From contig JAIZWK010000001.1 of NCBI GenBank assembly GCA_021498095.1, positions 926,448-990,447 of the forward strand: a DNA stretch of 64,000 nt, read 5' to 3'. The notes beneath the pieces are model-generated. The model was not told the DNA's origin. It did not search any database and saw nothing but the letters and a program-made list of their open reading frames with translations. This DNA is from Candidatus Harpocratesius repetitus (GTDB taxonomy: Archaea > Asgardarchaeota > Lokiarchaeia > Sigyniarchaeales > Promethearchaeaceae). Of the stretch, positions 1 through 7,781 are shown piece by piece; the first letter of the stretch is position 1; every line of letters starts with the position of its first letter. Both the position numbers and the translations under genes were made by a program.

Positions 1-2
1 CT

Positions 3-416
3 GGTGATGAAACCACTGATGAGAAAATTGCCGAATTAAGTAAAGTTAAACTCAATGTAGTTCGAAAAATTCTCTATATATTAAATGAGAATAAATTAAC
101 TGAGTTTAAGCGAGTCCGGGATAAGCGTTCAGGCTGGTTCGTATACTTTTGGAATGAATCATTCGACAATTTGCCCTTATTGTTACAAGAACGTAGGGAA
201 ATGGTTATCGAAAAATTAGAATCTCGAATGAAGTATGAAGAACAGAATTATTTCTTTCAATGTAGCAATGGATGTGAAGGACGATATGTCTTTATTGAAG
301 CAATGGATTATAATTTTATTTGTCCTGTTTGTCAACAAGGTCAATTAGTTGCTGATGAGAACAAGAAAAAAGTGCAATTTCTCAAAGATTCAATAATAAA
401 ATTAAGAAATTTATAA
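3..416 (+). CDS. tfe: Transcription factor E (TFE alpha), 3' part, 5' end outside window
   Basis: The reading frame is open from base 3 to the TAA at 414-416, so this is the C-terminal 137 residues of a gene that begins before the window. The first part reads as the end of the TFE/TFIIE-alpha winged helix: 'TDEKIAELSKVKLNVVRKIL' followed by an RVRDKRSGW hairpin, a pattern typical of archaeal TFE. Then comes a zinc ribbon with CSNGC and CPVC flanking a conserved RYVFIEAM stretch. The first pair is C-x3-C, where TFE usually has C-x2-C. TFE binds the RNA polymerase clamp and helps open promoters. An ATG at 171 would give only the zinc-ribbon end and is not the true start. Identification is by motif and order of domains; I am confident of the family. 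Confidence 0.9.
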   Translation, partial: GDETTDEKIAELSKVKLNVVRKILYILNENKLTEFKRVRDKRSGWFVYFWNESFDNLPLLLQERREMVIEKLESRMKYEEQNYFFQCSNGCEGRYVFIEAMDYNFICPVCQQGQLVADENKKKVQFLKDSIIKLRNL

Positions 417-560
417 AAATTCATTTTTCATTTATTTATTTTTGTCTTTATACACTTTTATTTAGCACATAATTCGGAATTTATAATTTTAATTCCAAAA
501 ATAAATATAGCCGGTCTCTATTATTAGATCATATATTAATCAATGAGGGATAATAAAAAC

Positions 561-875
561 ATGGATTCAAACACTTATATTGTCAAAATTAATTCGGCAT
601 TGTCGAATAAGCCTTTTTTTATTAAAATTGATGATCCTTCGCTGAGTGTTGACACAATTTTTAACGAAGCTATCATTCAACTAAAAAATGCGGGAAAACC
701 ACTTGAAAGTCAGCAATTAGCTCAATTATATGAACGACATCAGATCTTTAATTCAGGCAATATTGTTCAAAAAGGCGATCTATTCTCAGACCTTATCAAG
801 AAAAAACAAGTAGTTGGGGATCAAGAAGTAAAAATTGCTGAGTTAGATTTAGTTACATCTCATTCTGGAGGATAA
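561..875 (+). CDS. Ubiquitin-like (beta-grasp) protein ending in Gly-Gly
   Basis: A protein of 104 residues (110 if the upstream ATG at 543 is used) whose last residues are SHSGG, followed directly by the stop. The order of elements fits a beta-grasp fold: a beta-hairpin (TYIVKINSAL, KPFFIKID), a helix (VDTIFNEAIIQLKNAG), then short strands ending in a G/D-rich turn (VVGDQEVKIAEL) before the GG tail. A terminal Gly-Gly is the chemistry used by ubiquitin, Urm1 and archaeal SAMPs for E1-dependent adenylation, so it could act as a protein modifier or sulfur carrier without prior processing. I chose ATG 561 because an A/T box at 532-539 lies about 26 bases upstream, which would put the transcript start near this codon. 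No E1, E2 or E3 gene is in the window. I see no close named family, so function is inferred. Confidence 0.7.
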   Translation: MDSNTYIVKINSALSNKPFFIKIDDPSLSVDTIFNEAIIQLKNAGKPLESQQLAQLYERHQIFNSGNIVQKGDLFSDLIKKKQVVGDQEVKIAELDLVTSHSGG

Positions 876-1063
876 TTCTTTATCTTTTTATCCTTTTTTT
901 ATTCATTTTATTATTCTAGCTTATCATTTATTATATATTTACAAAATAGTAATCTACTAAGAGATGAAGAAATAAATTGCTTTTTCTTTTATCAAATTGA
1001 ATACTTTCGATCAATTCCATAACTTTTCAAGGAATCATGGATTTTATTGCTTAAGTGATTACT

Positions 1064-1504
1064 ATGAAATCAAATCCGCGTGTGATAATGGAAACGAGTA
1101 AAGGAACTTTACTGATTGAATTGTATTCGGAACATGCACCGGGAACTGTGGCTAATTTTCTTAAATTAGTTAATCAAAAGTTTTATGATGGGTTGACTTT
1201 CCATCGAGTTATCCCTGATTTTGTTGTTCAAGGGGGATGTCCTCATGGAGATGGTACTGGCGGTCCGGGATGGACTATTAAGTGCGAAACTGAGGGTAAT
1301 CCATTAATTCACAAGCCTGGTGCGTTAAGCATGGCTCATCGTGGAAAAGATACAGGTGGATCTCAATTCTTCATTGTACTTAATCGAGAAAATACCAAAC
1401 ATCTTGATGGAAAACATACAGTATTTGGTCAAGTCGTTAGTGGGATGGAATTAATATCAAAAATTGAACAAGGCGATCGAATGCTGAAAGTAGAAGAGAT
1501 TTAA
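1064..1504 (+). CDS. Cyclophilin-type peptidyl-prolyl cis-trans isomerase
   Basis: A single-domain cyclophilin of about 146 residues with no signal peptide, so probably cytoplasmic. Visible family motifs are [13 protein letters not shown] (with the catalytic Arg), GSQFFI in the active site, and [11 protein letters not shown]. It catalyses isomerisation of X-Pro bonds and assists protein folding. A GTG at 1055 would add three residues (MIT); the ATG at 1064 starts directly before the usual N-terminal strand ([10 protein letters not shown]), so I prefer it. Length is that of the compact prokaryotic cyclophilins. The gene has its own 180-base upstream region and is followed by rio2 63 bases later. 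Confidence in the family is very high. Confidence 0.95.
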   Translation: MKSNPRVIMETSKGTLLIELYSEHAPGTVANFLKLVNQKFYDGLTFHRVIPDFVVQGGCPHGDGTGGPGWTIKCETEGNPLIHKPGALSMAHRGKDTGGSQFFIVLNRENTKHLDGKHTVFGQVVSGMELISKIEQGDRMLKVEEI

Positions 1505-1567
1505 TCCTTTTTTTCTTCTTTCTTGATTAATATTAAATAAATTTAAGAAATAGGCGTTGATATTAAA

Positions 1568-2455
1568 ATGGCTCAAGTATTTAGGGCAGCACACATGGTG
1601 CGAGATTTAGAACCTGAAGATATTCGTGTGTTGACTGGAATCGAGTTGGGCATGCGCCGTTTTGAATTTGTCCCTATGGATCAAATAAGTTATTATTCTC
1701 GTATTCTAAAATCAGAAACTGAATATCGACTTAATAAACTTCATAAACTGGGTATTCTTCAGCGTAATTCCCAGTTGGGTTATGTGGGGTATCAACTTAT
1801 TTCAGAATCATATGATATCTTAGCCCTCAATACTTTAACTCAACAGGAGATTATTATTGCTGTTGGTGATTTAATTGGGCGTGGAAAGGAATCAGATGTA
1901 TATATTGCAAAATTACCAAATGGAAAGGAATGTGCTTTAAAAATTCACCGAATTGGCCAAACTAGTTTTCGTCAAATCCGAAAATTGAGAAATTACATAA
2001 AGAATCGCAGACACATCTCCTGGTTATATGTTAGTCGTCTTTCAGCGGAATCAGAATATGCCGCGTTACAGAAAATTTCGCAATTAAAAATTAATACTCC
2101 AGTTCCCTATGGACAAAATCGACATATGGTAGTTATGAGTTTGATAGAAGGAAAATTAATAAGTACGATTCCAGAACTGGAAAATCCTGAAGATATTTTA
2201 AATCAAATTCTTAATCAAATAGAGACTCTTTATTTGCAAGGAAAAATGATTCATTGTGATTTGGGTGAATTTAATATAATAATTACACCAGATCAAAAGG
2301 TTCAAATTATCGATTGGCCGCAATGGGAAAGTAGTGACCACCCAAATGCAATCTCTTACTTAACTCGTGATTTATCAAATATTAATTTCTTTTTTAGGAA
2401 AAATTATCATGTTGATTTCGATTTAGATGATTTTTTATTTCATTTATTAGAATGA
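1568..2455 (+). CDS. rio2: RIO2-type serine protein kinase/ATPase
   Basis: A 295-residue protein with the two-part Rio2 architecture. Residues 1-95 form the N-terminal winged helix that is specific to Rio2. Residues 96-290 form the atypical kinase domain: a glycine-rich loop around 103-112 (IGRGKESDVY), a Lys in ALKIHRIG (about 125), a TSFRQIRK stretch that is a Rio2 hallmark, the catalytic loop HCDLGEFNI with Asp231, and the metal-binding IIDWPQ with Asp249. In archaea and eukaryotes Rio2 acts in maturation of the small ribosomal subunit. Length is normal for archaeal members. An A/T-rich box near 1533-1543 is a plausible promoter. It sits among other information-processing genes. Confidence 0.95.
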   Translation: MAQVFRAAHMVRDLEPEDIRVLTGIELGMRRFEFVPMDQISYYSRILKSETEYRLNKLHKLGILQRNSQLGYVGYQLISESYDILALNTLTQQEIIIAVGDLIGRGKESDVYIAKLPNGKECALKIHRIGQTSFRQIRKLRNYIKNRRHISWLYVSRLSAESEYAALQKISQLKINTPVPYGQNRHMVVMSLIEGKLISTIPELENPEDILNQILNQIETLYLQGKMIHCDLGEFNIIITPDQKVQIIDWPQWESSDHPNAISYLTRDLSNINFFFRKNYHVDFDLDDFLFHLLE

Positions 2456-2553
2456 CATAATAAGAACTCATCAACACTCAATTTACATAATTCTAATTGA
2501 TCTAATTTAATATTCTCTAGATGATTTTCATATTTCTTTTAGGTTCCAAAAGA

Positions 2554-2561
2554 TTTATATA
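2554..2561 (+). promoter_or_regulatory. TATA box of the small membrane-protein gene
   Basis: TTTATATA lies about 27 bases upstream of the ATG at 2584, the normal TATA-to-start distance in archaea. The transcript would therefore begin at or next to the ATG (leaderless or very short leader). This is what decides the start codon of the following gene. Confidence 0.5.
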
Positions 2562-2583
2562 TCTAATAAATAGAGTGATTTTA

Positions 2584-2820
2584 ATGATACCCGAAGGTGG
2601 TTACAACACAGAAAATATTGAGCTCTTTTACCTAGGATATTTTGGAATTGCTGTATTGGGAATTCTATTGCTAATAATAAATGTTATATTATCTCGAAGA
2701 AATAATAACCAAGAAAATGATTTCGCAAAAAAATTAGCAAACAATTTAAAGCCTTTAGGAATTGTATTTATATTTATTGGTTTGTTAGGGGTTTTTATTC
2801 TTTTTTGTTTTATGATATAA
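2584..2820 (+). CDS. Small membrane protein, two predicted transmembrane segments
   Basis: A 78-residue protein. After a short polar N-terminus (MIPEGGYNTENIE) come two hydrophobic segments, roughly residues 16-37 (FYLGYFGIAVLGILLLIINV) and 60-77 (GIVFIFIGLLGVFILFCF), separated by a basic and polar loop with SRRNNN. An upstream in-frame ATG at 2521 would add a hydrophobic leader, but a TATA box lies between the two candidates, so I use 2584. It ends 14 bases from the convergent methyltransferase gene. I do not recognise a family; membrane location is the only prediction I can support. Confidence 0.6.
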   Translation: MIPEGGYNTENIELFYLGYFGIAVLGILLLIINVILSRRNNNQENDFAKKLANNLKPLGIVFIFIGLLGVFILFCFMI

Positions 2821-2833
2821 TAATTTGCTTCTT

Positions 2834-3496
2834 TTATTTTGATTCGATATAGAATATCCAATCTTCTATACTCGGACTAAAAGGATAATCAATTATTTCT
2901 ATTTTAAAATTTCTTTCTAAAAAAACATTACTCAACCATTTTTTCCATAGTTTAAAGTCGTATTTTTTTTTTAATACAGAAATAACGATTTTAGTGATTA
3001 AATTGGCATCTTTTTTAATAATTCTGTGTATTTCTTTTATTCCTTTTATTGGATCTGGAAGATTTTGAAGAGTTGTTAGGGAAATTATATTTAAAATTAT
3101 GTCATTTCGAAATGGTAAATTTTCAGCATCTGCACAAACTAAATGTGGGTTAAATTTATATTTTCTATTTTTAAATCTGTGATTTATCCATTTTGATTTA
3201 AATTTTAGCAACATTCCATTTGATAAATCACAACCAATATAATGAAAAGATAGAATTTTTTCCTTTTTTTGGGAACTTATTATTAAATCCCAAGTTAATC
3301 CTGTCCCACATCCAAGATCAAACCACATGCAATTAAAATTTATATTTTTTGTAGAAATAAGAGAAAATTTCTTTTTTTGAAGCGTTTTATAACGATTATC
3401 ATAGATTTCTATATAACTTTCCTCATTATAGCGGTCTTGGATTTCTTTTTTTTTTCTTTGTGAAAGATTATGAGATATTGATTTTGATTCATTCAT
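2834..3496 (-). CDS. Class I SAM-dependent methyltransferase
   Basis: A 220-residue protein with a Rossmann-type methyltransferase core. Motif I is FDLGCGTGLTWDL at about 59-71. The second strand ends in the acidic GCDLS that contacts the SAM ribose, and ADAENLPF matches the adenine-binding motif of the UbiE/COG2226 type. The sequence is strongly Lys/Ile/Asn-rich, in line with its A+T-rich DNA. The substrate cannot be read from the sequence; relatives act on small molecules, quinone precursors or tRNA. It is transcribed alone, convergent with the small membrane-protein gene. Confidence 0.8.
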   Translation of the reverse strand: MNESKSISHNLSQRKKKEIQDRYNEESYIEIYDNRYKTLQKKKFSLISTKNINFNCMWFDLGCGTGLTWDLIISSQKKEKILSFHYIGCDLSNGMLLKFKSKWINHRFKNRKYKFNPHLVCADAENLPFRNDIILNIISLTTLQNLPDPIKGIKEIHRIIKKDANLITKIVISVLKKKYDFKLWKKWLSNVFLERNFKIEIIDYPFSPSIEDWIFYIESK

Positions 3497-3586
3497 ATTT
3501 CATTCAAACTTAGATTTAGATTGACACATTTTATTATTTTGAATAAATTGTTATTATAAAGGATGATTTGATATTGCTAAATCATT

Positions 3587-3653
3587 TGATCAGTTTAACA
3601 TTTTCGTTTTACTGATCATCTTATTGCTTGATTGCTTGATCACTTTTAAATAC
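3587..3653 (+). promoter_or_regulatory. Promoter of the Sm-like gene with three TGATCA hexamers
   Basis: Three exact TGATCA palindromes occur at 3587-3592, 3613-3618 and 3637-3642, spaced 26 and 24 bases apart, the last touching a TATA-like TTTAAATA at 3646-3653. The expected transcript start is near 3675-3680, giving a leader of about 50 bases before the ATG at 3729. Regularly spaced palindromes beside a TATA box suggest operator sites; the regulator is unknown. Confidence 0.4.
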
Positions 3654-3728
3654 TTTTAAGCGAAAGATCTCATTGTTTTTTAAAGGATGCATCATTATTT
3701 ACTCCATTGATTAAGTTACGTGTTTTTT

Positions 3729-3971
3729 ATGGCATATAATAACAGTCGTAATCCATTACGAGCGCTTCAAAACCGAATTGGACAAGAAATTGTTGTTCGT
3801 TTGAAGGACTCAACTGAGTATCGTGGTAATTTAAAGGAATATGATAATTTTATGAATTTAATAATTGAAAATGTTACTGAAACAATTCCCCATGAGGAAG
3901 AAACGAATCACTATTCTGAGCTTTTTGTGAGGGGAAATAATATTCTTTTTATTTTGCCCGAAGCGGATTAA
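3729..3971 (+). CDS. Sm-like archaeal protein (Lsm/SmAP)
   Basis: An 80-residue Sm-fold protein. The Sm1 motif is visible in RIGQEIVVRLKD.TEYRGNLKEYDNFMNLIIENV, including the RGxLxxxDxxMNLxL signature, and the Sm2 motif in SELFVRGNNILFI. Such proteins form hexa- or heptameric rings that bind U-rich RNA. A GTG at 3720 is also in frame, but the ATG at 3729 begins the usual N-terminal helix (MAYNNSRNPLRAL), so I chose it. The upstream region carries TGATCA repeats and a TATA box. It stands alone, with a 36-base direct repeat just beyond its stop codon. Confidence 0.92.
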   Translation: MAYNNSRNPLRALQNRIGQEIVVRLKDSTEYRGNLKEYDNFMNLIIENVTETIPHEEETNHYSELFVRGNNILFILPEAD

Positions 3972-4482
3972 TTTCCTCTTCATTTCTTTCTGTTCTGCCA
4001 TAGAATCGAATTCACTAAAAATTATATTTTTCTTTCTGTTCTGCCATAGAATCGAATTCACTAAGTGAGTATTTCGAAAAATAACAGAAAAATTTTTTTT
4101 TTTACTAAAAATTTTTATTAATAAAATCTTTTTCAAAAAAATGCCATATCATATTGAGAGTTTGATTCTCTATTTTACTTTTTTATTTAAAAAGTACTTA
4201 ATTTTTGCTGTGTTTCACAAATTTATCTTTTTTTAAAAAGTCATAAATGTTATTTTATCTGTTATATTAAATTTATTCTAATTTTTTTATTAACTTCTTT
4301 AAATGTAAAAATTTTCCTTTAAGTTAGACATAAAAAGACATATTTATATTTATTACTGTTATTTTTCTTTATTTTATCGTAAATTTTTTACTAAAAACAT
4401 TTATTTTGCAAAATATTCTAGTATATACTGTTTTCTCATATCATTAAAATAATATTGTTTCACTGATACACTAGAAAATATA
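3972..4482. other. Gene-free A+T-rich spacer
   Basis: About 510 bases between the Sm-like gene and the aldolase-like gene. Apart from the 36-bp direct repeat at 3983-4064 I see only A/T-rich sequence with T tracts, no convincing ORF with coding character and no tRNA. Its right end must contain the promoter of the 4483 gene, but several A/T boxes compete and I cannot choose one. Confidence 0.6.
3983..4064. repeat. 36-bp exact direct repeat, two copies
   Basis: The same 36 bases, containing TGTTCTGCCATAGAATCG, occur at 3983-4018 and 4029-4064 (period 46). They lie immediately after the Sm-like gene. There are only two copies and the 10-base space between them is A/T only, so this is not a CRISPR array. 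The repeat is markedly less A+T-rich than the surrounding spacer. Confidence 0.85.
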
Positions 4483-5154
4483 ATGAAATTGCAAAAAAAT
4501 TCTCAAATGACTGAAAATGATTATCGAGCAGCGGTGGTCCGCGGAGCGCAAGATATTTTTAAGGGTCATTTAGTCGAATTTGGAGAGGGAAATGTTTCAA
4601 TGCGTGTTGCTGATCAAGATGAGCTCTTTATAACACCCACCCAAAACGATTATCAATCATTGACTTCTAAAGATATCGTTCATATAAAATTTGATGGTAC
4701 CTTACTCTCAAAAGAACGTAAACCATCTTCTGAATATCGTCTTCACGTTGCAATTTATCAACAGCGACCTAAAGCTACATGTGTGATTCACACTCATTCA
4801 ATTTATGCCAGTATGCTTTCTTTGGTCAAACAAAGTATTCCAATCCTATTTGAAGAAGCTTTGATCTTTTTAGGGGGTGAAATTCAAGTGGCAGATTATG
4901 TTGAAGCAGGAACAGAACAATTAGGGATTCAAGCAGAGCATTACATGGGGGAAACTAATGGTATTATAATGGAAAATCATGGTGTTGTTGTATGTGGGCG
5001 CACCATGCAATATACTGTTAAAAATGCTATGTTGATTGAAAAAATGGCTAAAATCTATTGGGGTGCAAAACATTTAGGTAATGTGCATTCTGTTGATAAA
5101 AAATATTGGGATAAATTCTTAAAGATACATAAAGGTTTTTTCAGCACATATTAA
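4483..5154 (+). CDS. Class II aldolase/adducin family protein
   Basis: A 223-residue member of the L-fuculose-1-phosphate aldolase/ribulose-5-phosphate epimerase family. All key residues are visible: GNVSMR near the phosphate site, the acidic Glu84 in PSSEYRLH, the zinc-binding His103 and His105 in IHTHS, and His166 in ENHGVVVCG. It is therefore likely an active, Zn-dependent enzyme cleaving or epimerising a phosphorylated sugar or hydroxy-acid; the substrate is not readable. The gene is 21 bases upstream of a LarA-family gene in the same direction, so the two probably formed one operon. Confidence 0.88.
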   Translation: MKLQKNSQMTENDYRAAVVRGAQDIFKGHLVEFGEGNVSMRVADQDELFITPTQNDYQSLTSKDIVHIKFDGTLLSKERKPSSEYRLHVAIYQQRPKATCVIHTHSIYASMLSLVKQSIPILFEEALIFLGGEIQVADYVEAGTEQLGIQAEHYMGETNGIIMENHGVVVCGRTMQYTVKNAMLIEKMAKIYWGAKHLGNVHSVDKKYWDKFLKIHKGFFSTY

Positions 5155-5175
5155 GATATAATTTGAGGAATTTGT

Positions 5176-6450
5176 ATGCGTATCCAATTAAAATCTTATT
5201 CTGAAAAATTCGACATTTTTCTGCCTGATGATTTAGATATAGTAGTTCAACATTCAAAACACGAAAAATCTATTGAAAATCCCGTTGATTCACTCTTAAA
5301 TGCTTTAAATTCTCCTTATATGACAAAACCTTTAAAAAAACTCTTAGAAAATGCCCAAATTCAGAATGAGAACTCTGATGATTATATTTGTATTCTTATT
5401 TCCTTCAACATGCCACCAACAATTTGTCAATCAATTCTAAAATTGCTGGAAAACTGTTTTAAGAAAGTAAAAATACCTGATACAAAGATAAAAGTCCTAC
5501 TGGCAACTGGAATGCATCCTAAACCCTCTCCTAAATACATGAAAAGGTTATTAGGAGTTGAATTTCTATCCCGTTTTGATATTATTGCTCACAACGCCCA
5601 AGATGAGAAAGCTTTAACGTACTGCGGTGATTCTCCTTCTGGTGCGCCTGTTTATTTGAATCGATATTATTTTCAATCAAAATTTAAAATATTGGTTGCT
5701 GCTGTGGAACCACATCCAGTAAGCGGTTTTACAGGGGGAAATACATTGATTGTTCCTGGTATTTCAGGAGTTATGACAACTCAAGCGATTTATTCTTAAG
5801 AAAATCTTCGATCTGCTGAGACCCGCTATGGTATCTTGAAATCGAATCCAATTTATAAGAATACTCAAGAAATACTAAAAATGGCTCATATTAAGCCCAA
5901 TTTTGTTATAGAATTCGTATCAAATGCTCAGAATGAAATTTTAAAAATAGGTGCAGGTGCATATCAAGTTCATGATCAAATATATCAATACGTAAAACGC
6001 AATTCATTTTTTCCCATTACCAAACAATTTGATGTATCTATTCTTCCTCTTCCTTCAGCTCATTCTAACTATCCTGAAATCTCAATTTCAGATTTCGTAT
6101 CTCTTTGTGCAAATGGAGAAATAGCTCTTAAATCCAATGGTATTTTAATTATGATCACCAAAAGTGTAAATAGTCCCATAAGTATCAATTTTAAAGGTGA
6201 TTCTCCAAAAAATTTACATCTTTTAACCAAATTATATCGCCCTCTTTTGACCAATATTTTGTCAAAAATTTCAGTTATTATTCTTTCGCCTCAGACATCT
6301 TTTTCTGAAGAATGGGAGAAATTTATGCTTCAGATCAAATGCATGAGAGAATTGTCTGAAGCATTAAATTACTGTAAAGCTCAATTTGGAGATAATTTTC
6401 GAGTCCTCGTAATACCTGAACCTTTACATTGTATTCCTCAGAAACTTTAA
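5176..6450 (+). pseudogene. LarA-family (lactate racemase-like) gene interrupted by an in-frame TAA
   Basis: Two open stretches, 5176-5799 and 5800-6450, lie in the same frame and together give one LarA-like protein of about 424 codons, broken only by TAA at 5797-5799. The first half has the ATGMHPKPS motif and HPVSGFTGG..LIVPGISG. The second half continues the family pattern directly after the stop (RYGILKSNPIY, corresponding to the usual G.L..NP.h motif). GAGG at 5165-5168 is a good ribosome-binding site for the ATG. In my remembered alignment with Lactiplantibacillus LarA, Lys184 (which holds the nickel-pincer cofactor) falls on Thr190 and the nickel ligand His200 on Tyr206, so even the intact form would probably not be a lactate racemase. 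A sequencing error or read-through are alternatives to a true pseudogene. Confidence 0.75.
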
Positions 6451-6543
6451 ATATTTTTTTTGAGAATTGAATAAAGCTGAATAAAATTAAACTAAATTGA
6501 GCGATATTGAGGGAAATTAATAATAAATTGTGATATTATCTTG

Positions 6544-7062
6544 CTATCTGATTTTTGCAAGGTTTTGTAGCCATTTAGATAATTGAAGAGGAGAAGTAAA
6601 TCTATAAATCGATAATTGACCTGAATTTGCAGTATTCAACAGTTTTAAAATATAGGGTCTTCTTTCCTTACGAAATCTCCAAATCCATTTAAGAAATTCA
6701 AAATCAATTCGTTCATTGCAACCTGGTGTAATATCGTATCGTGGGCGATTACGATAAATTGTTTGGCGCTTTATAACTCGATACATGCAGATTCTTCTAG
6801 GAAAATCGAGATAAATAACTGTATCTGCATACCTTAATCGCTTTTCTAATGTACTTGAGTAATTGCCATCGATAATCCACCTTTTGTAATGGAGAATCTG
6901 GTCTAAAGTCGAGATCCATTCTTCTTTTGGAGTTTGTTTCCAATTTGATTGCCAAAAATAACAATCTAAATGAAATACGGGAAGCTCAAGAAGCTTTCCT
7001 AATCGACGCGCAAAAACCGATTTTCCTGCTCCACCTGATCCAATTATCAAAATGCGATTCAT
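6544..7062 (-). CDS. P-loop kinase-like protein, FlaR / 'DNA topology modulation' type
   Basis: A 172-residue P-loop NTPase. Walker A is GSGGAGKSVFAR at about 8-19. It is followed by the family pattern LPVFHLDCYFWQSNW, WIIDGNYSSTLEKRL and the lid-like YRVIKRQTIYRNRPR with several arginines. This arrangement matches the small adenylate-kinase-like proteins annotated as 'topology modulation protein FlaR' in Bacillus and relatives. The true substrate of that family is not established. The family is mainly bacterial in my knowledge, so horizontal transfer is possible. The gene stands alone on the minus strand. Confidence 0.8.
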   Translation of the reverse strand: MNRILIIGSGGAGKSVFARRLGKLLELPVFHLDCYFWQSNWKQTPKEEWISTLDQILHYKRWIIDGNYSSTLEKRLRYADTVIYLDFPRRICMYRVIKRQTIYRNRPRYDITPGCNERIDFEFLKWIWRFRKERRPYILKLLNTANSGQLSIYRFTSPLQLSKWLQNLAKIR

Positions 7063-7189
7063 ATTAAGTATATCCGGGTATTTTTGAAATTTTTAGCGAT
7101 AAAATCTTTATTCCTATTGAAGAGGTAGAAGAAGATATTAGATAACTAATGATAATTAAAATAATTCTTAATCAATTTGCTGAAAAGAA

Positions 7190-7263
7190 TGGGAACGTTG
7201 AGGTTTGAACTCAAGACCTCTCGGTTCCGAACCGAGAATCATACCAAGCTAGACCACGTTCCC
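7190..7263 (-). tRNA. tRNA-Pro (anticodon CGG)
   Basis: Read on the minus strand, a full cloverleaf is visible. The acceptor stem is GGGAACG paired with CGTTCCC (7257-7263 with 7191-7197). The anticodon stem is CTCGG/CCGAG with loop TTCGGAA, giving anticodon CGG. The T arm is TTGAG-TTCAAAC-CTCAA. The D loop contains the GG pair in AGCTTGGTAT, and the D stem is weak. The discriminator base is A at 7190. CCA is not encoded, and I see no intron. It reads proline codon CCG. Confidence 0.95.
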
Positions 7264-7290
7264 ACTTATTACAGTCTCTAACTATCTTAT

Positions 7291-7302
7291 TTAATATAAA
7301 GG
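7291..7302 (-). promoter_or_regulatory. TATA box of the tRNA-Pro gene
   Basis: On the minus strand the sequence reads CCTTTATATTAA, centred about 34 bases upstream of the tRNA 5' end. This is the expected distance for an archaeal promoter with a short 5' leader trimmed by RNase P. Confidence 0.55.
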
Positions 7303-7760
7303 TGGGATGGGATAAAAATTTTACATTTTACAGATAATTAAGAGGCTTTAGTAATTTTTTTTAATTTAATCAAAATCTATCTTTTGAGCCAATTTTCATG
7401 ACAATACTTCCATGCATCCAATTATTATTTGAGTCGGTATTTTTACAATCTTAAATTCGATTAATAATTTCATATTTTTATCATTTTTCTTTGAATTATT
7501 GACTTAATCTTATTTTTTTTCTTTAACTATCTTTCGACAAATTTAAAATTAGGATAGATTTGGGGATTGTGGAAAATTTAGAGAAGATTTTCGGATTTCC
7601 TTCAATTCTTTGAATTCTGCTATAACCTCTTAAAAAACAAGAAACAAAAAAAAAAGTTATTGTCAATATCAATCTTAACCAGAAATTTCGTATTAACTAA
7701 AAATTATTATGGGAAATAGGTGGATGGAAAGTGTTGTATTATATACGAAAAAGAATACAG

Positions 7761-7779
7761 AAAAAATAAAATAAAAAAA
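7761..7779 (-). terminator. U-rich terminator after rpoB
   Basis: Directly downstream of the rpoB stop the minus strand reads a run of T interrupted only by single A residues. Oligo-U tracts of this kind are the usual intrinsic termination signal in archaea. No stem precedes it, as expected. Confidence 0.5.
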
Positions 7780-7781
7780 GA

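Larger units (their letters stand above)
7264..7781. other. Gene-free spacer between rpoB and the tRNA
   Basis: About 520 bases, nearly all A/T-rich. It holds the tRNA promoter at its left end and the probable rpoB terminator at its right end. No ORF with coding character is seen in between. In many archaea rpoA1 follows rpoB here, and I find no trace of it. Confidence 0.6.

Noticed and set aside
3983..4064. Possible CRISPR array
   Set aside because: Only two repeats with a 10-base A/T spacer and no cas genes in the window.
3858..4136. 92-codon minus-strand frame overlapping the Sm-like gene end
   Set aside because: It covers the 3' end of the Sm-like gene in antisense and the 36-bp direct repeat; its internal amino-acid repeat is just the DNA repeat translated.
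5836..6450. Second half of the LarA-like gene as an independent gene
   Set aside because: It would need a TTG start inside family-conserved sequence with no ribosome-binding site; the frame is continuous with the upstream half across one stop codon.
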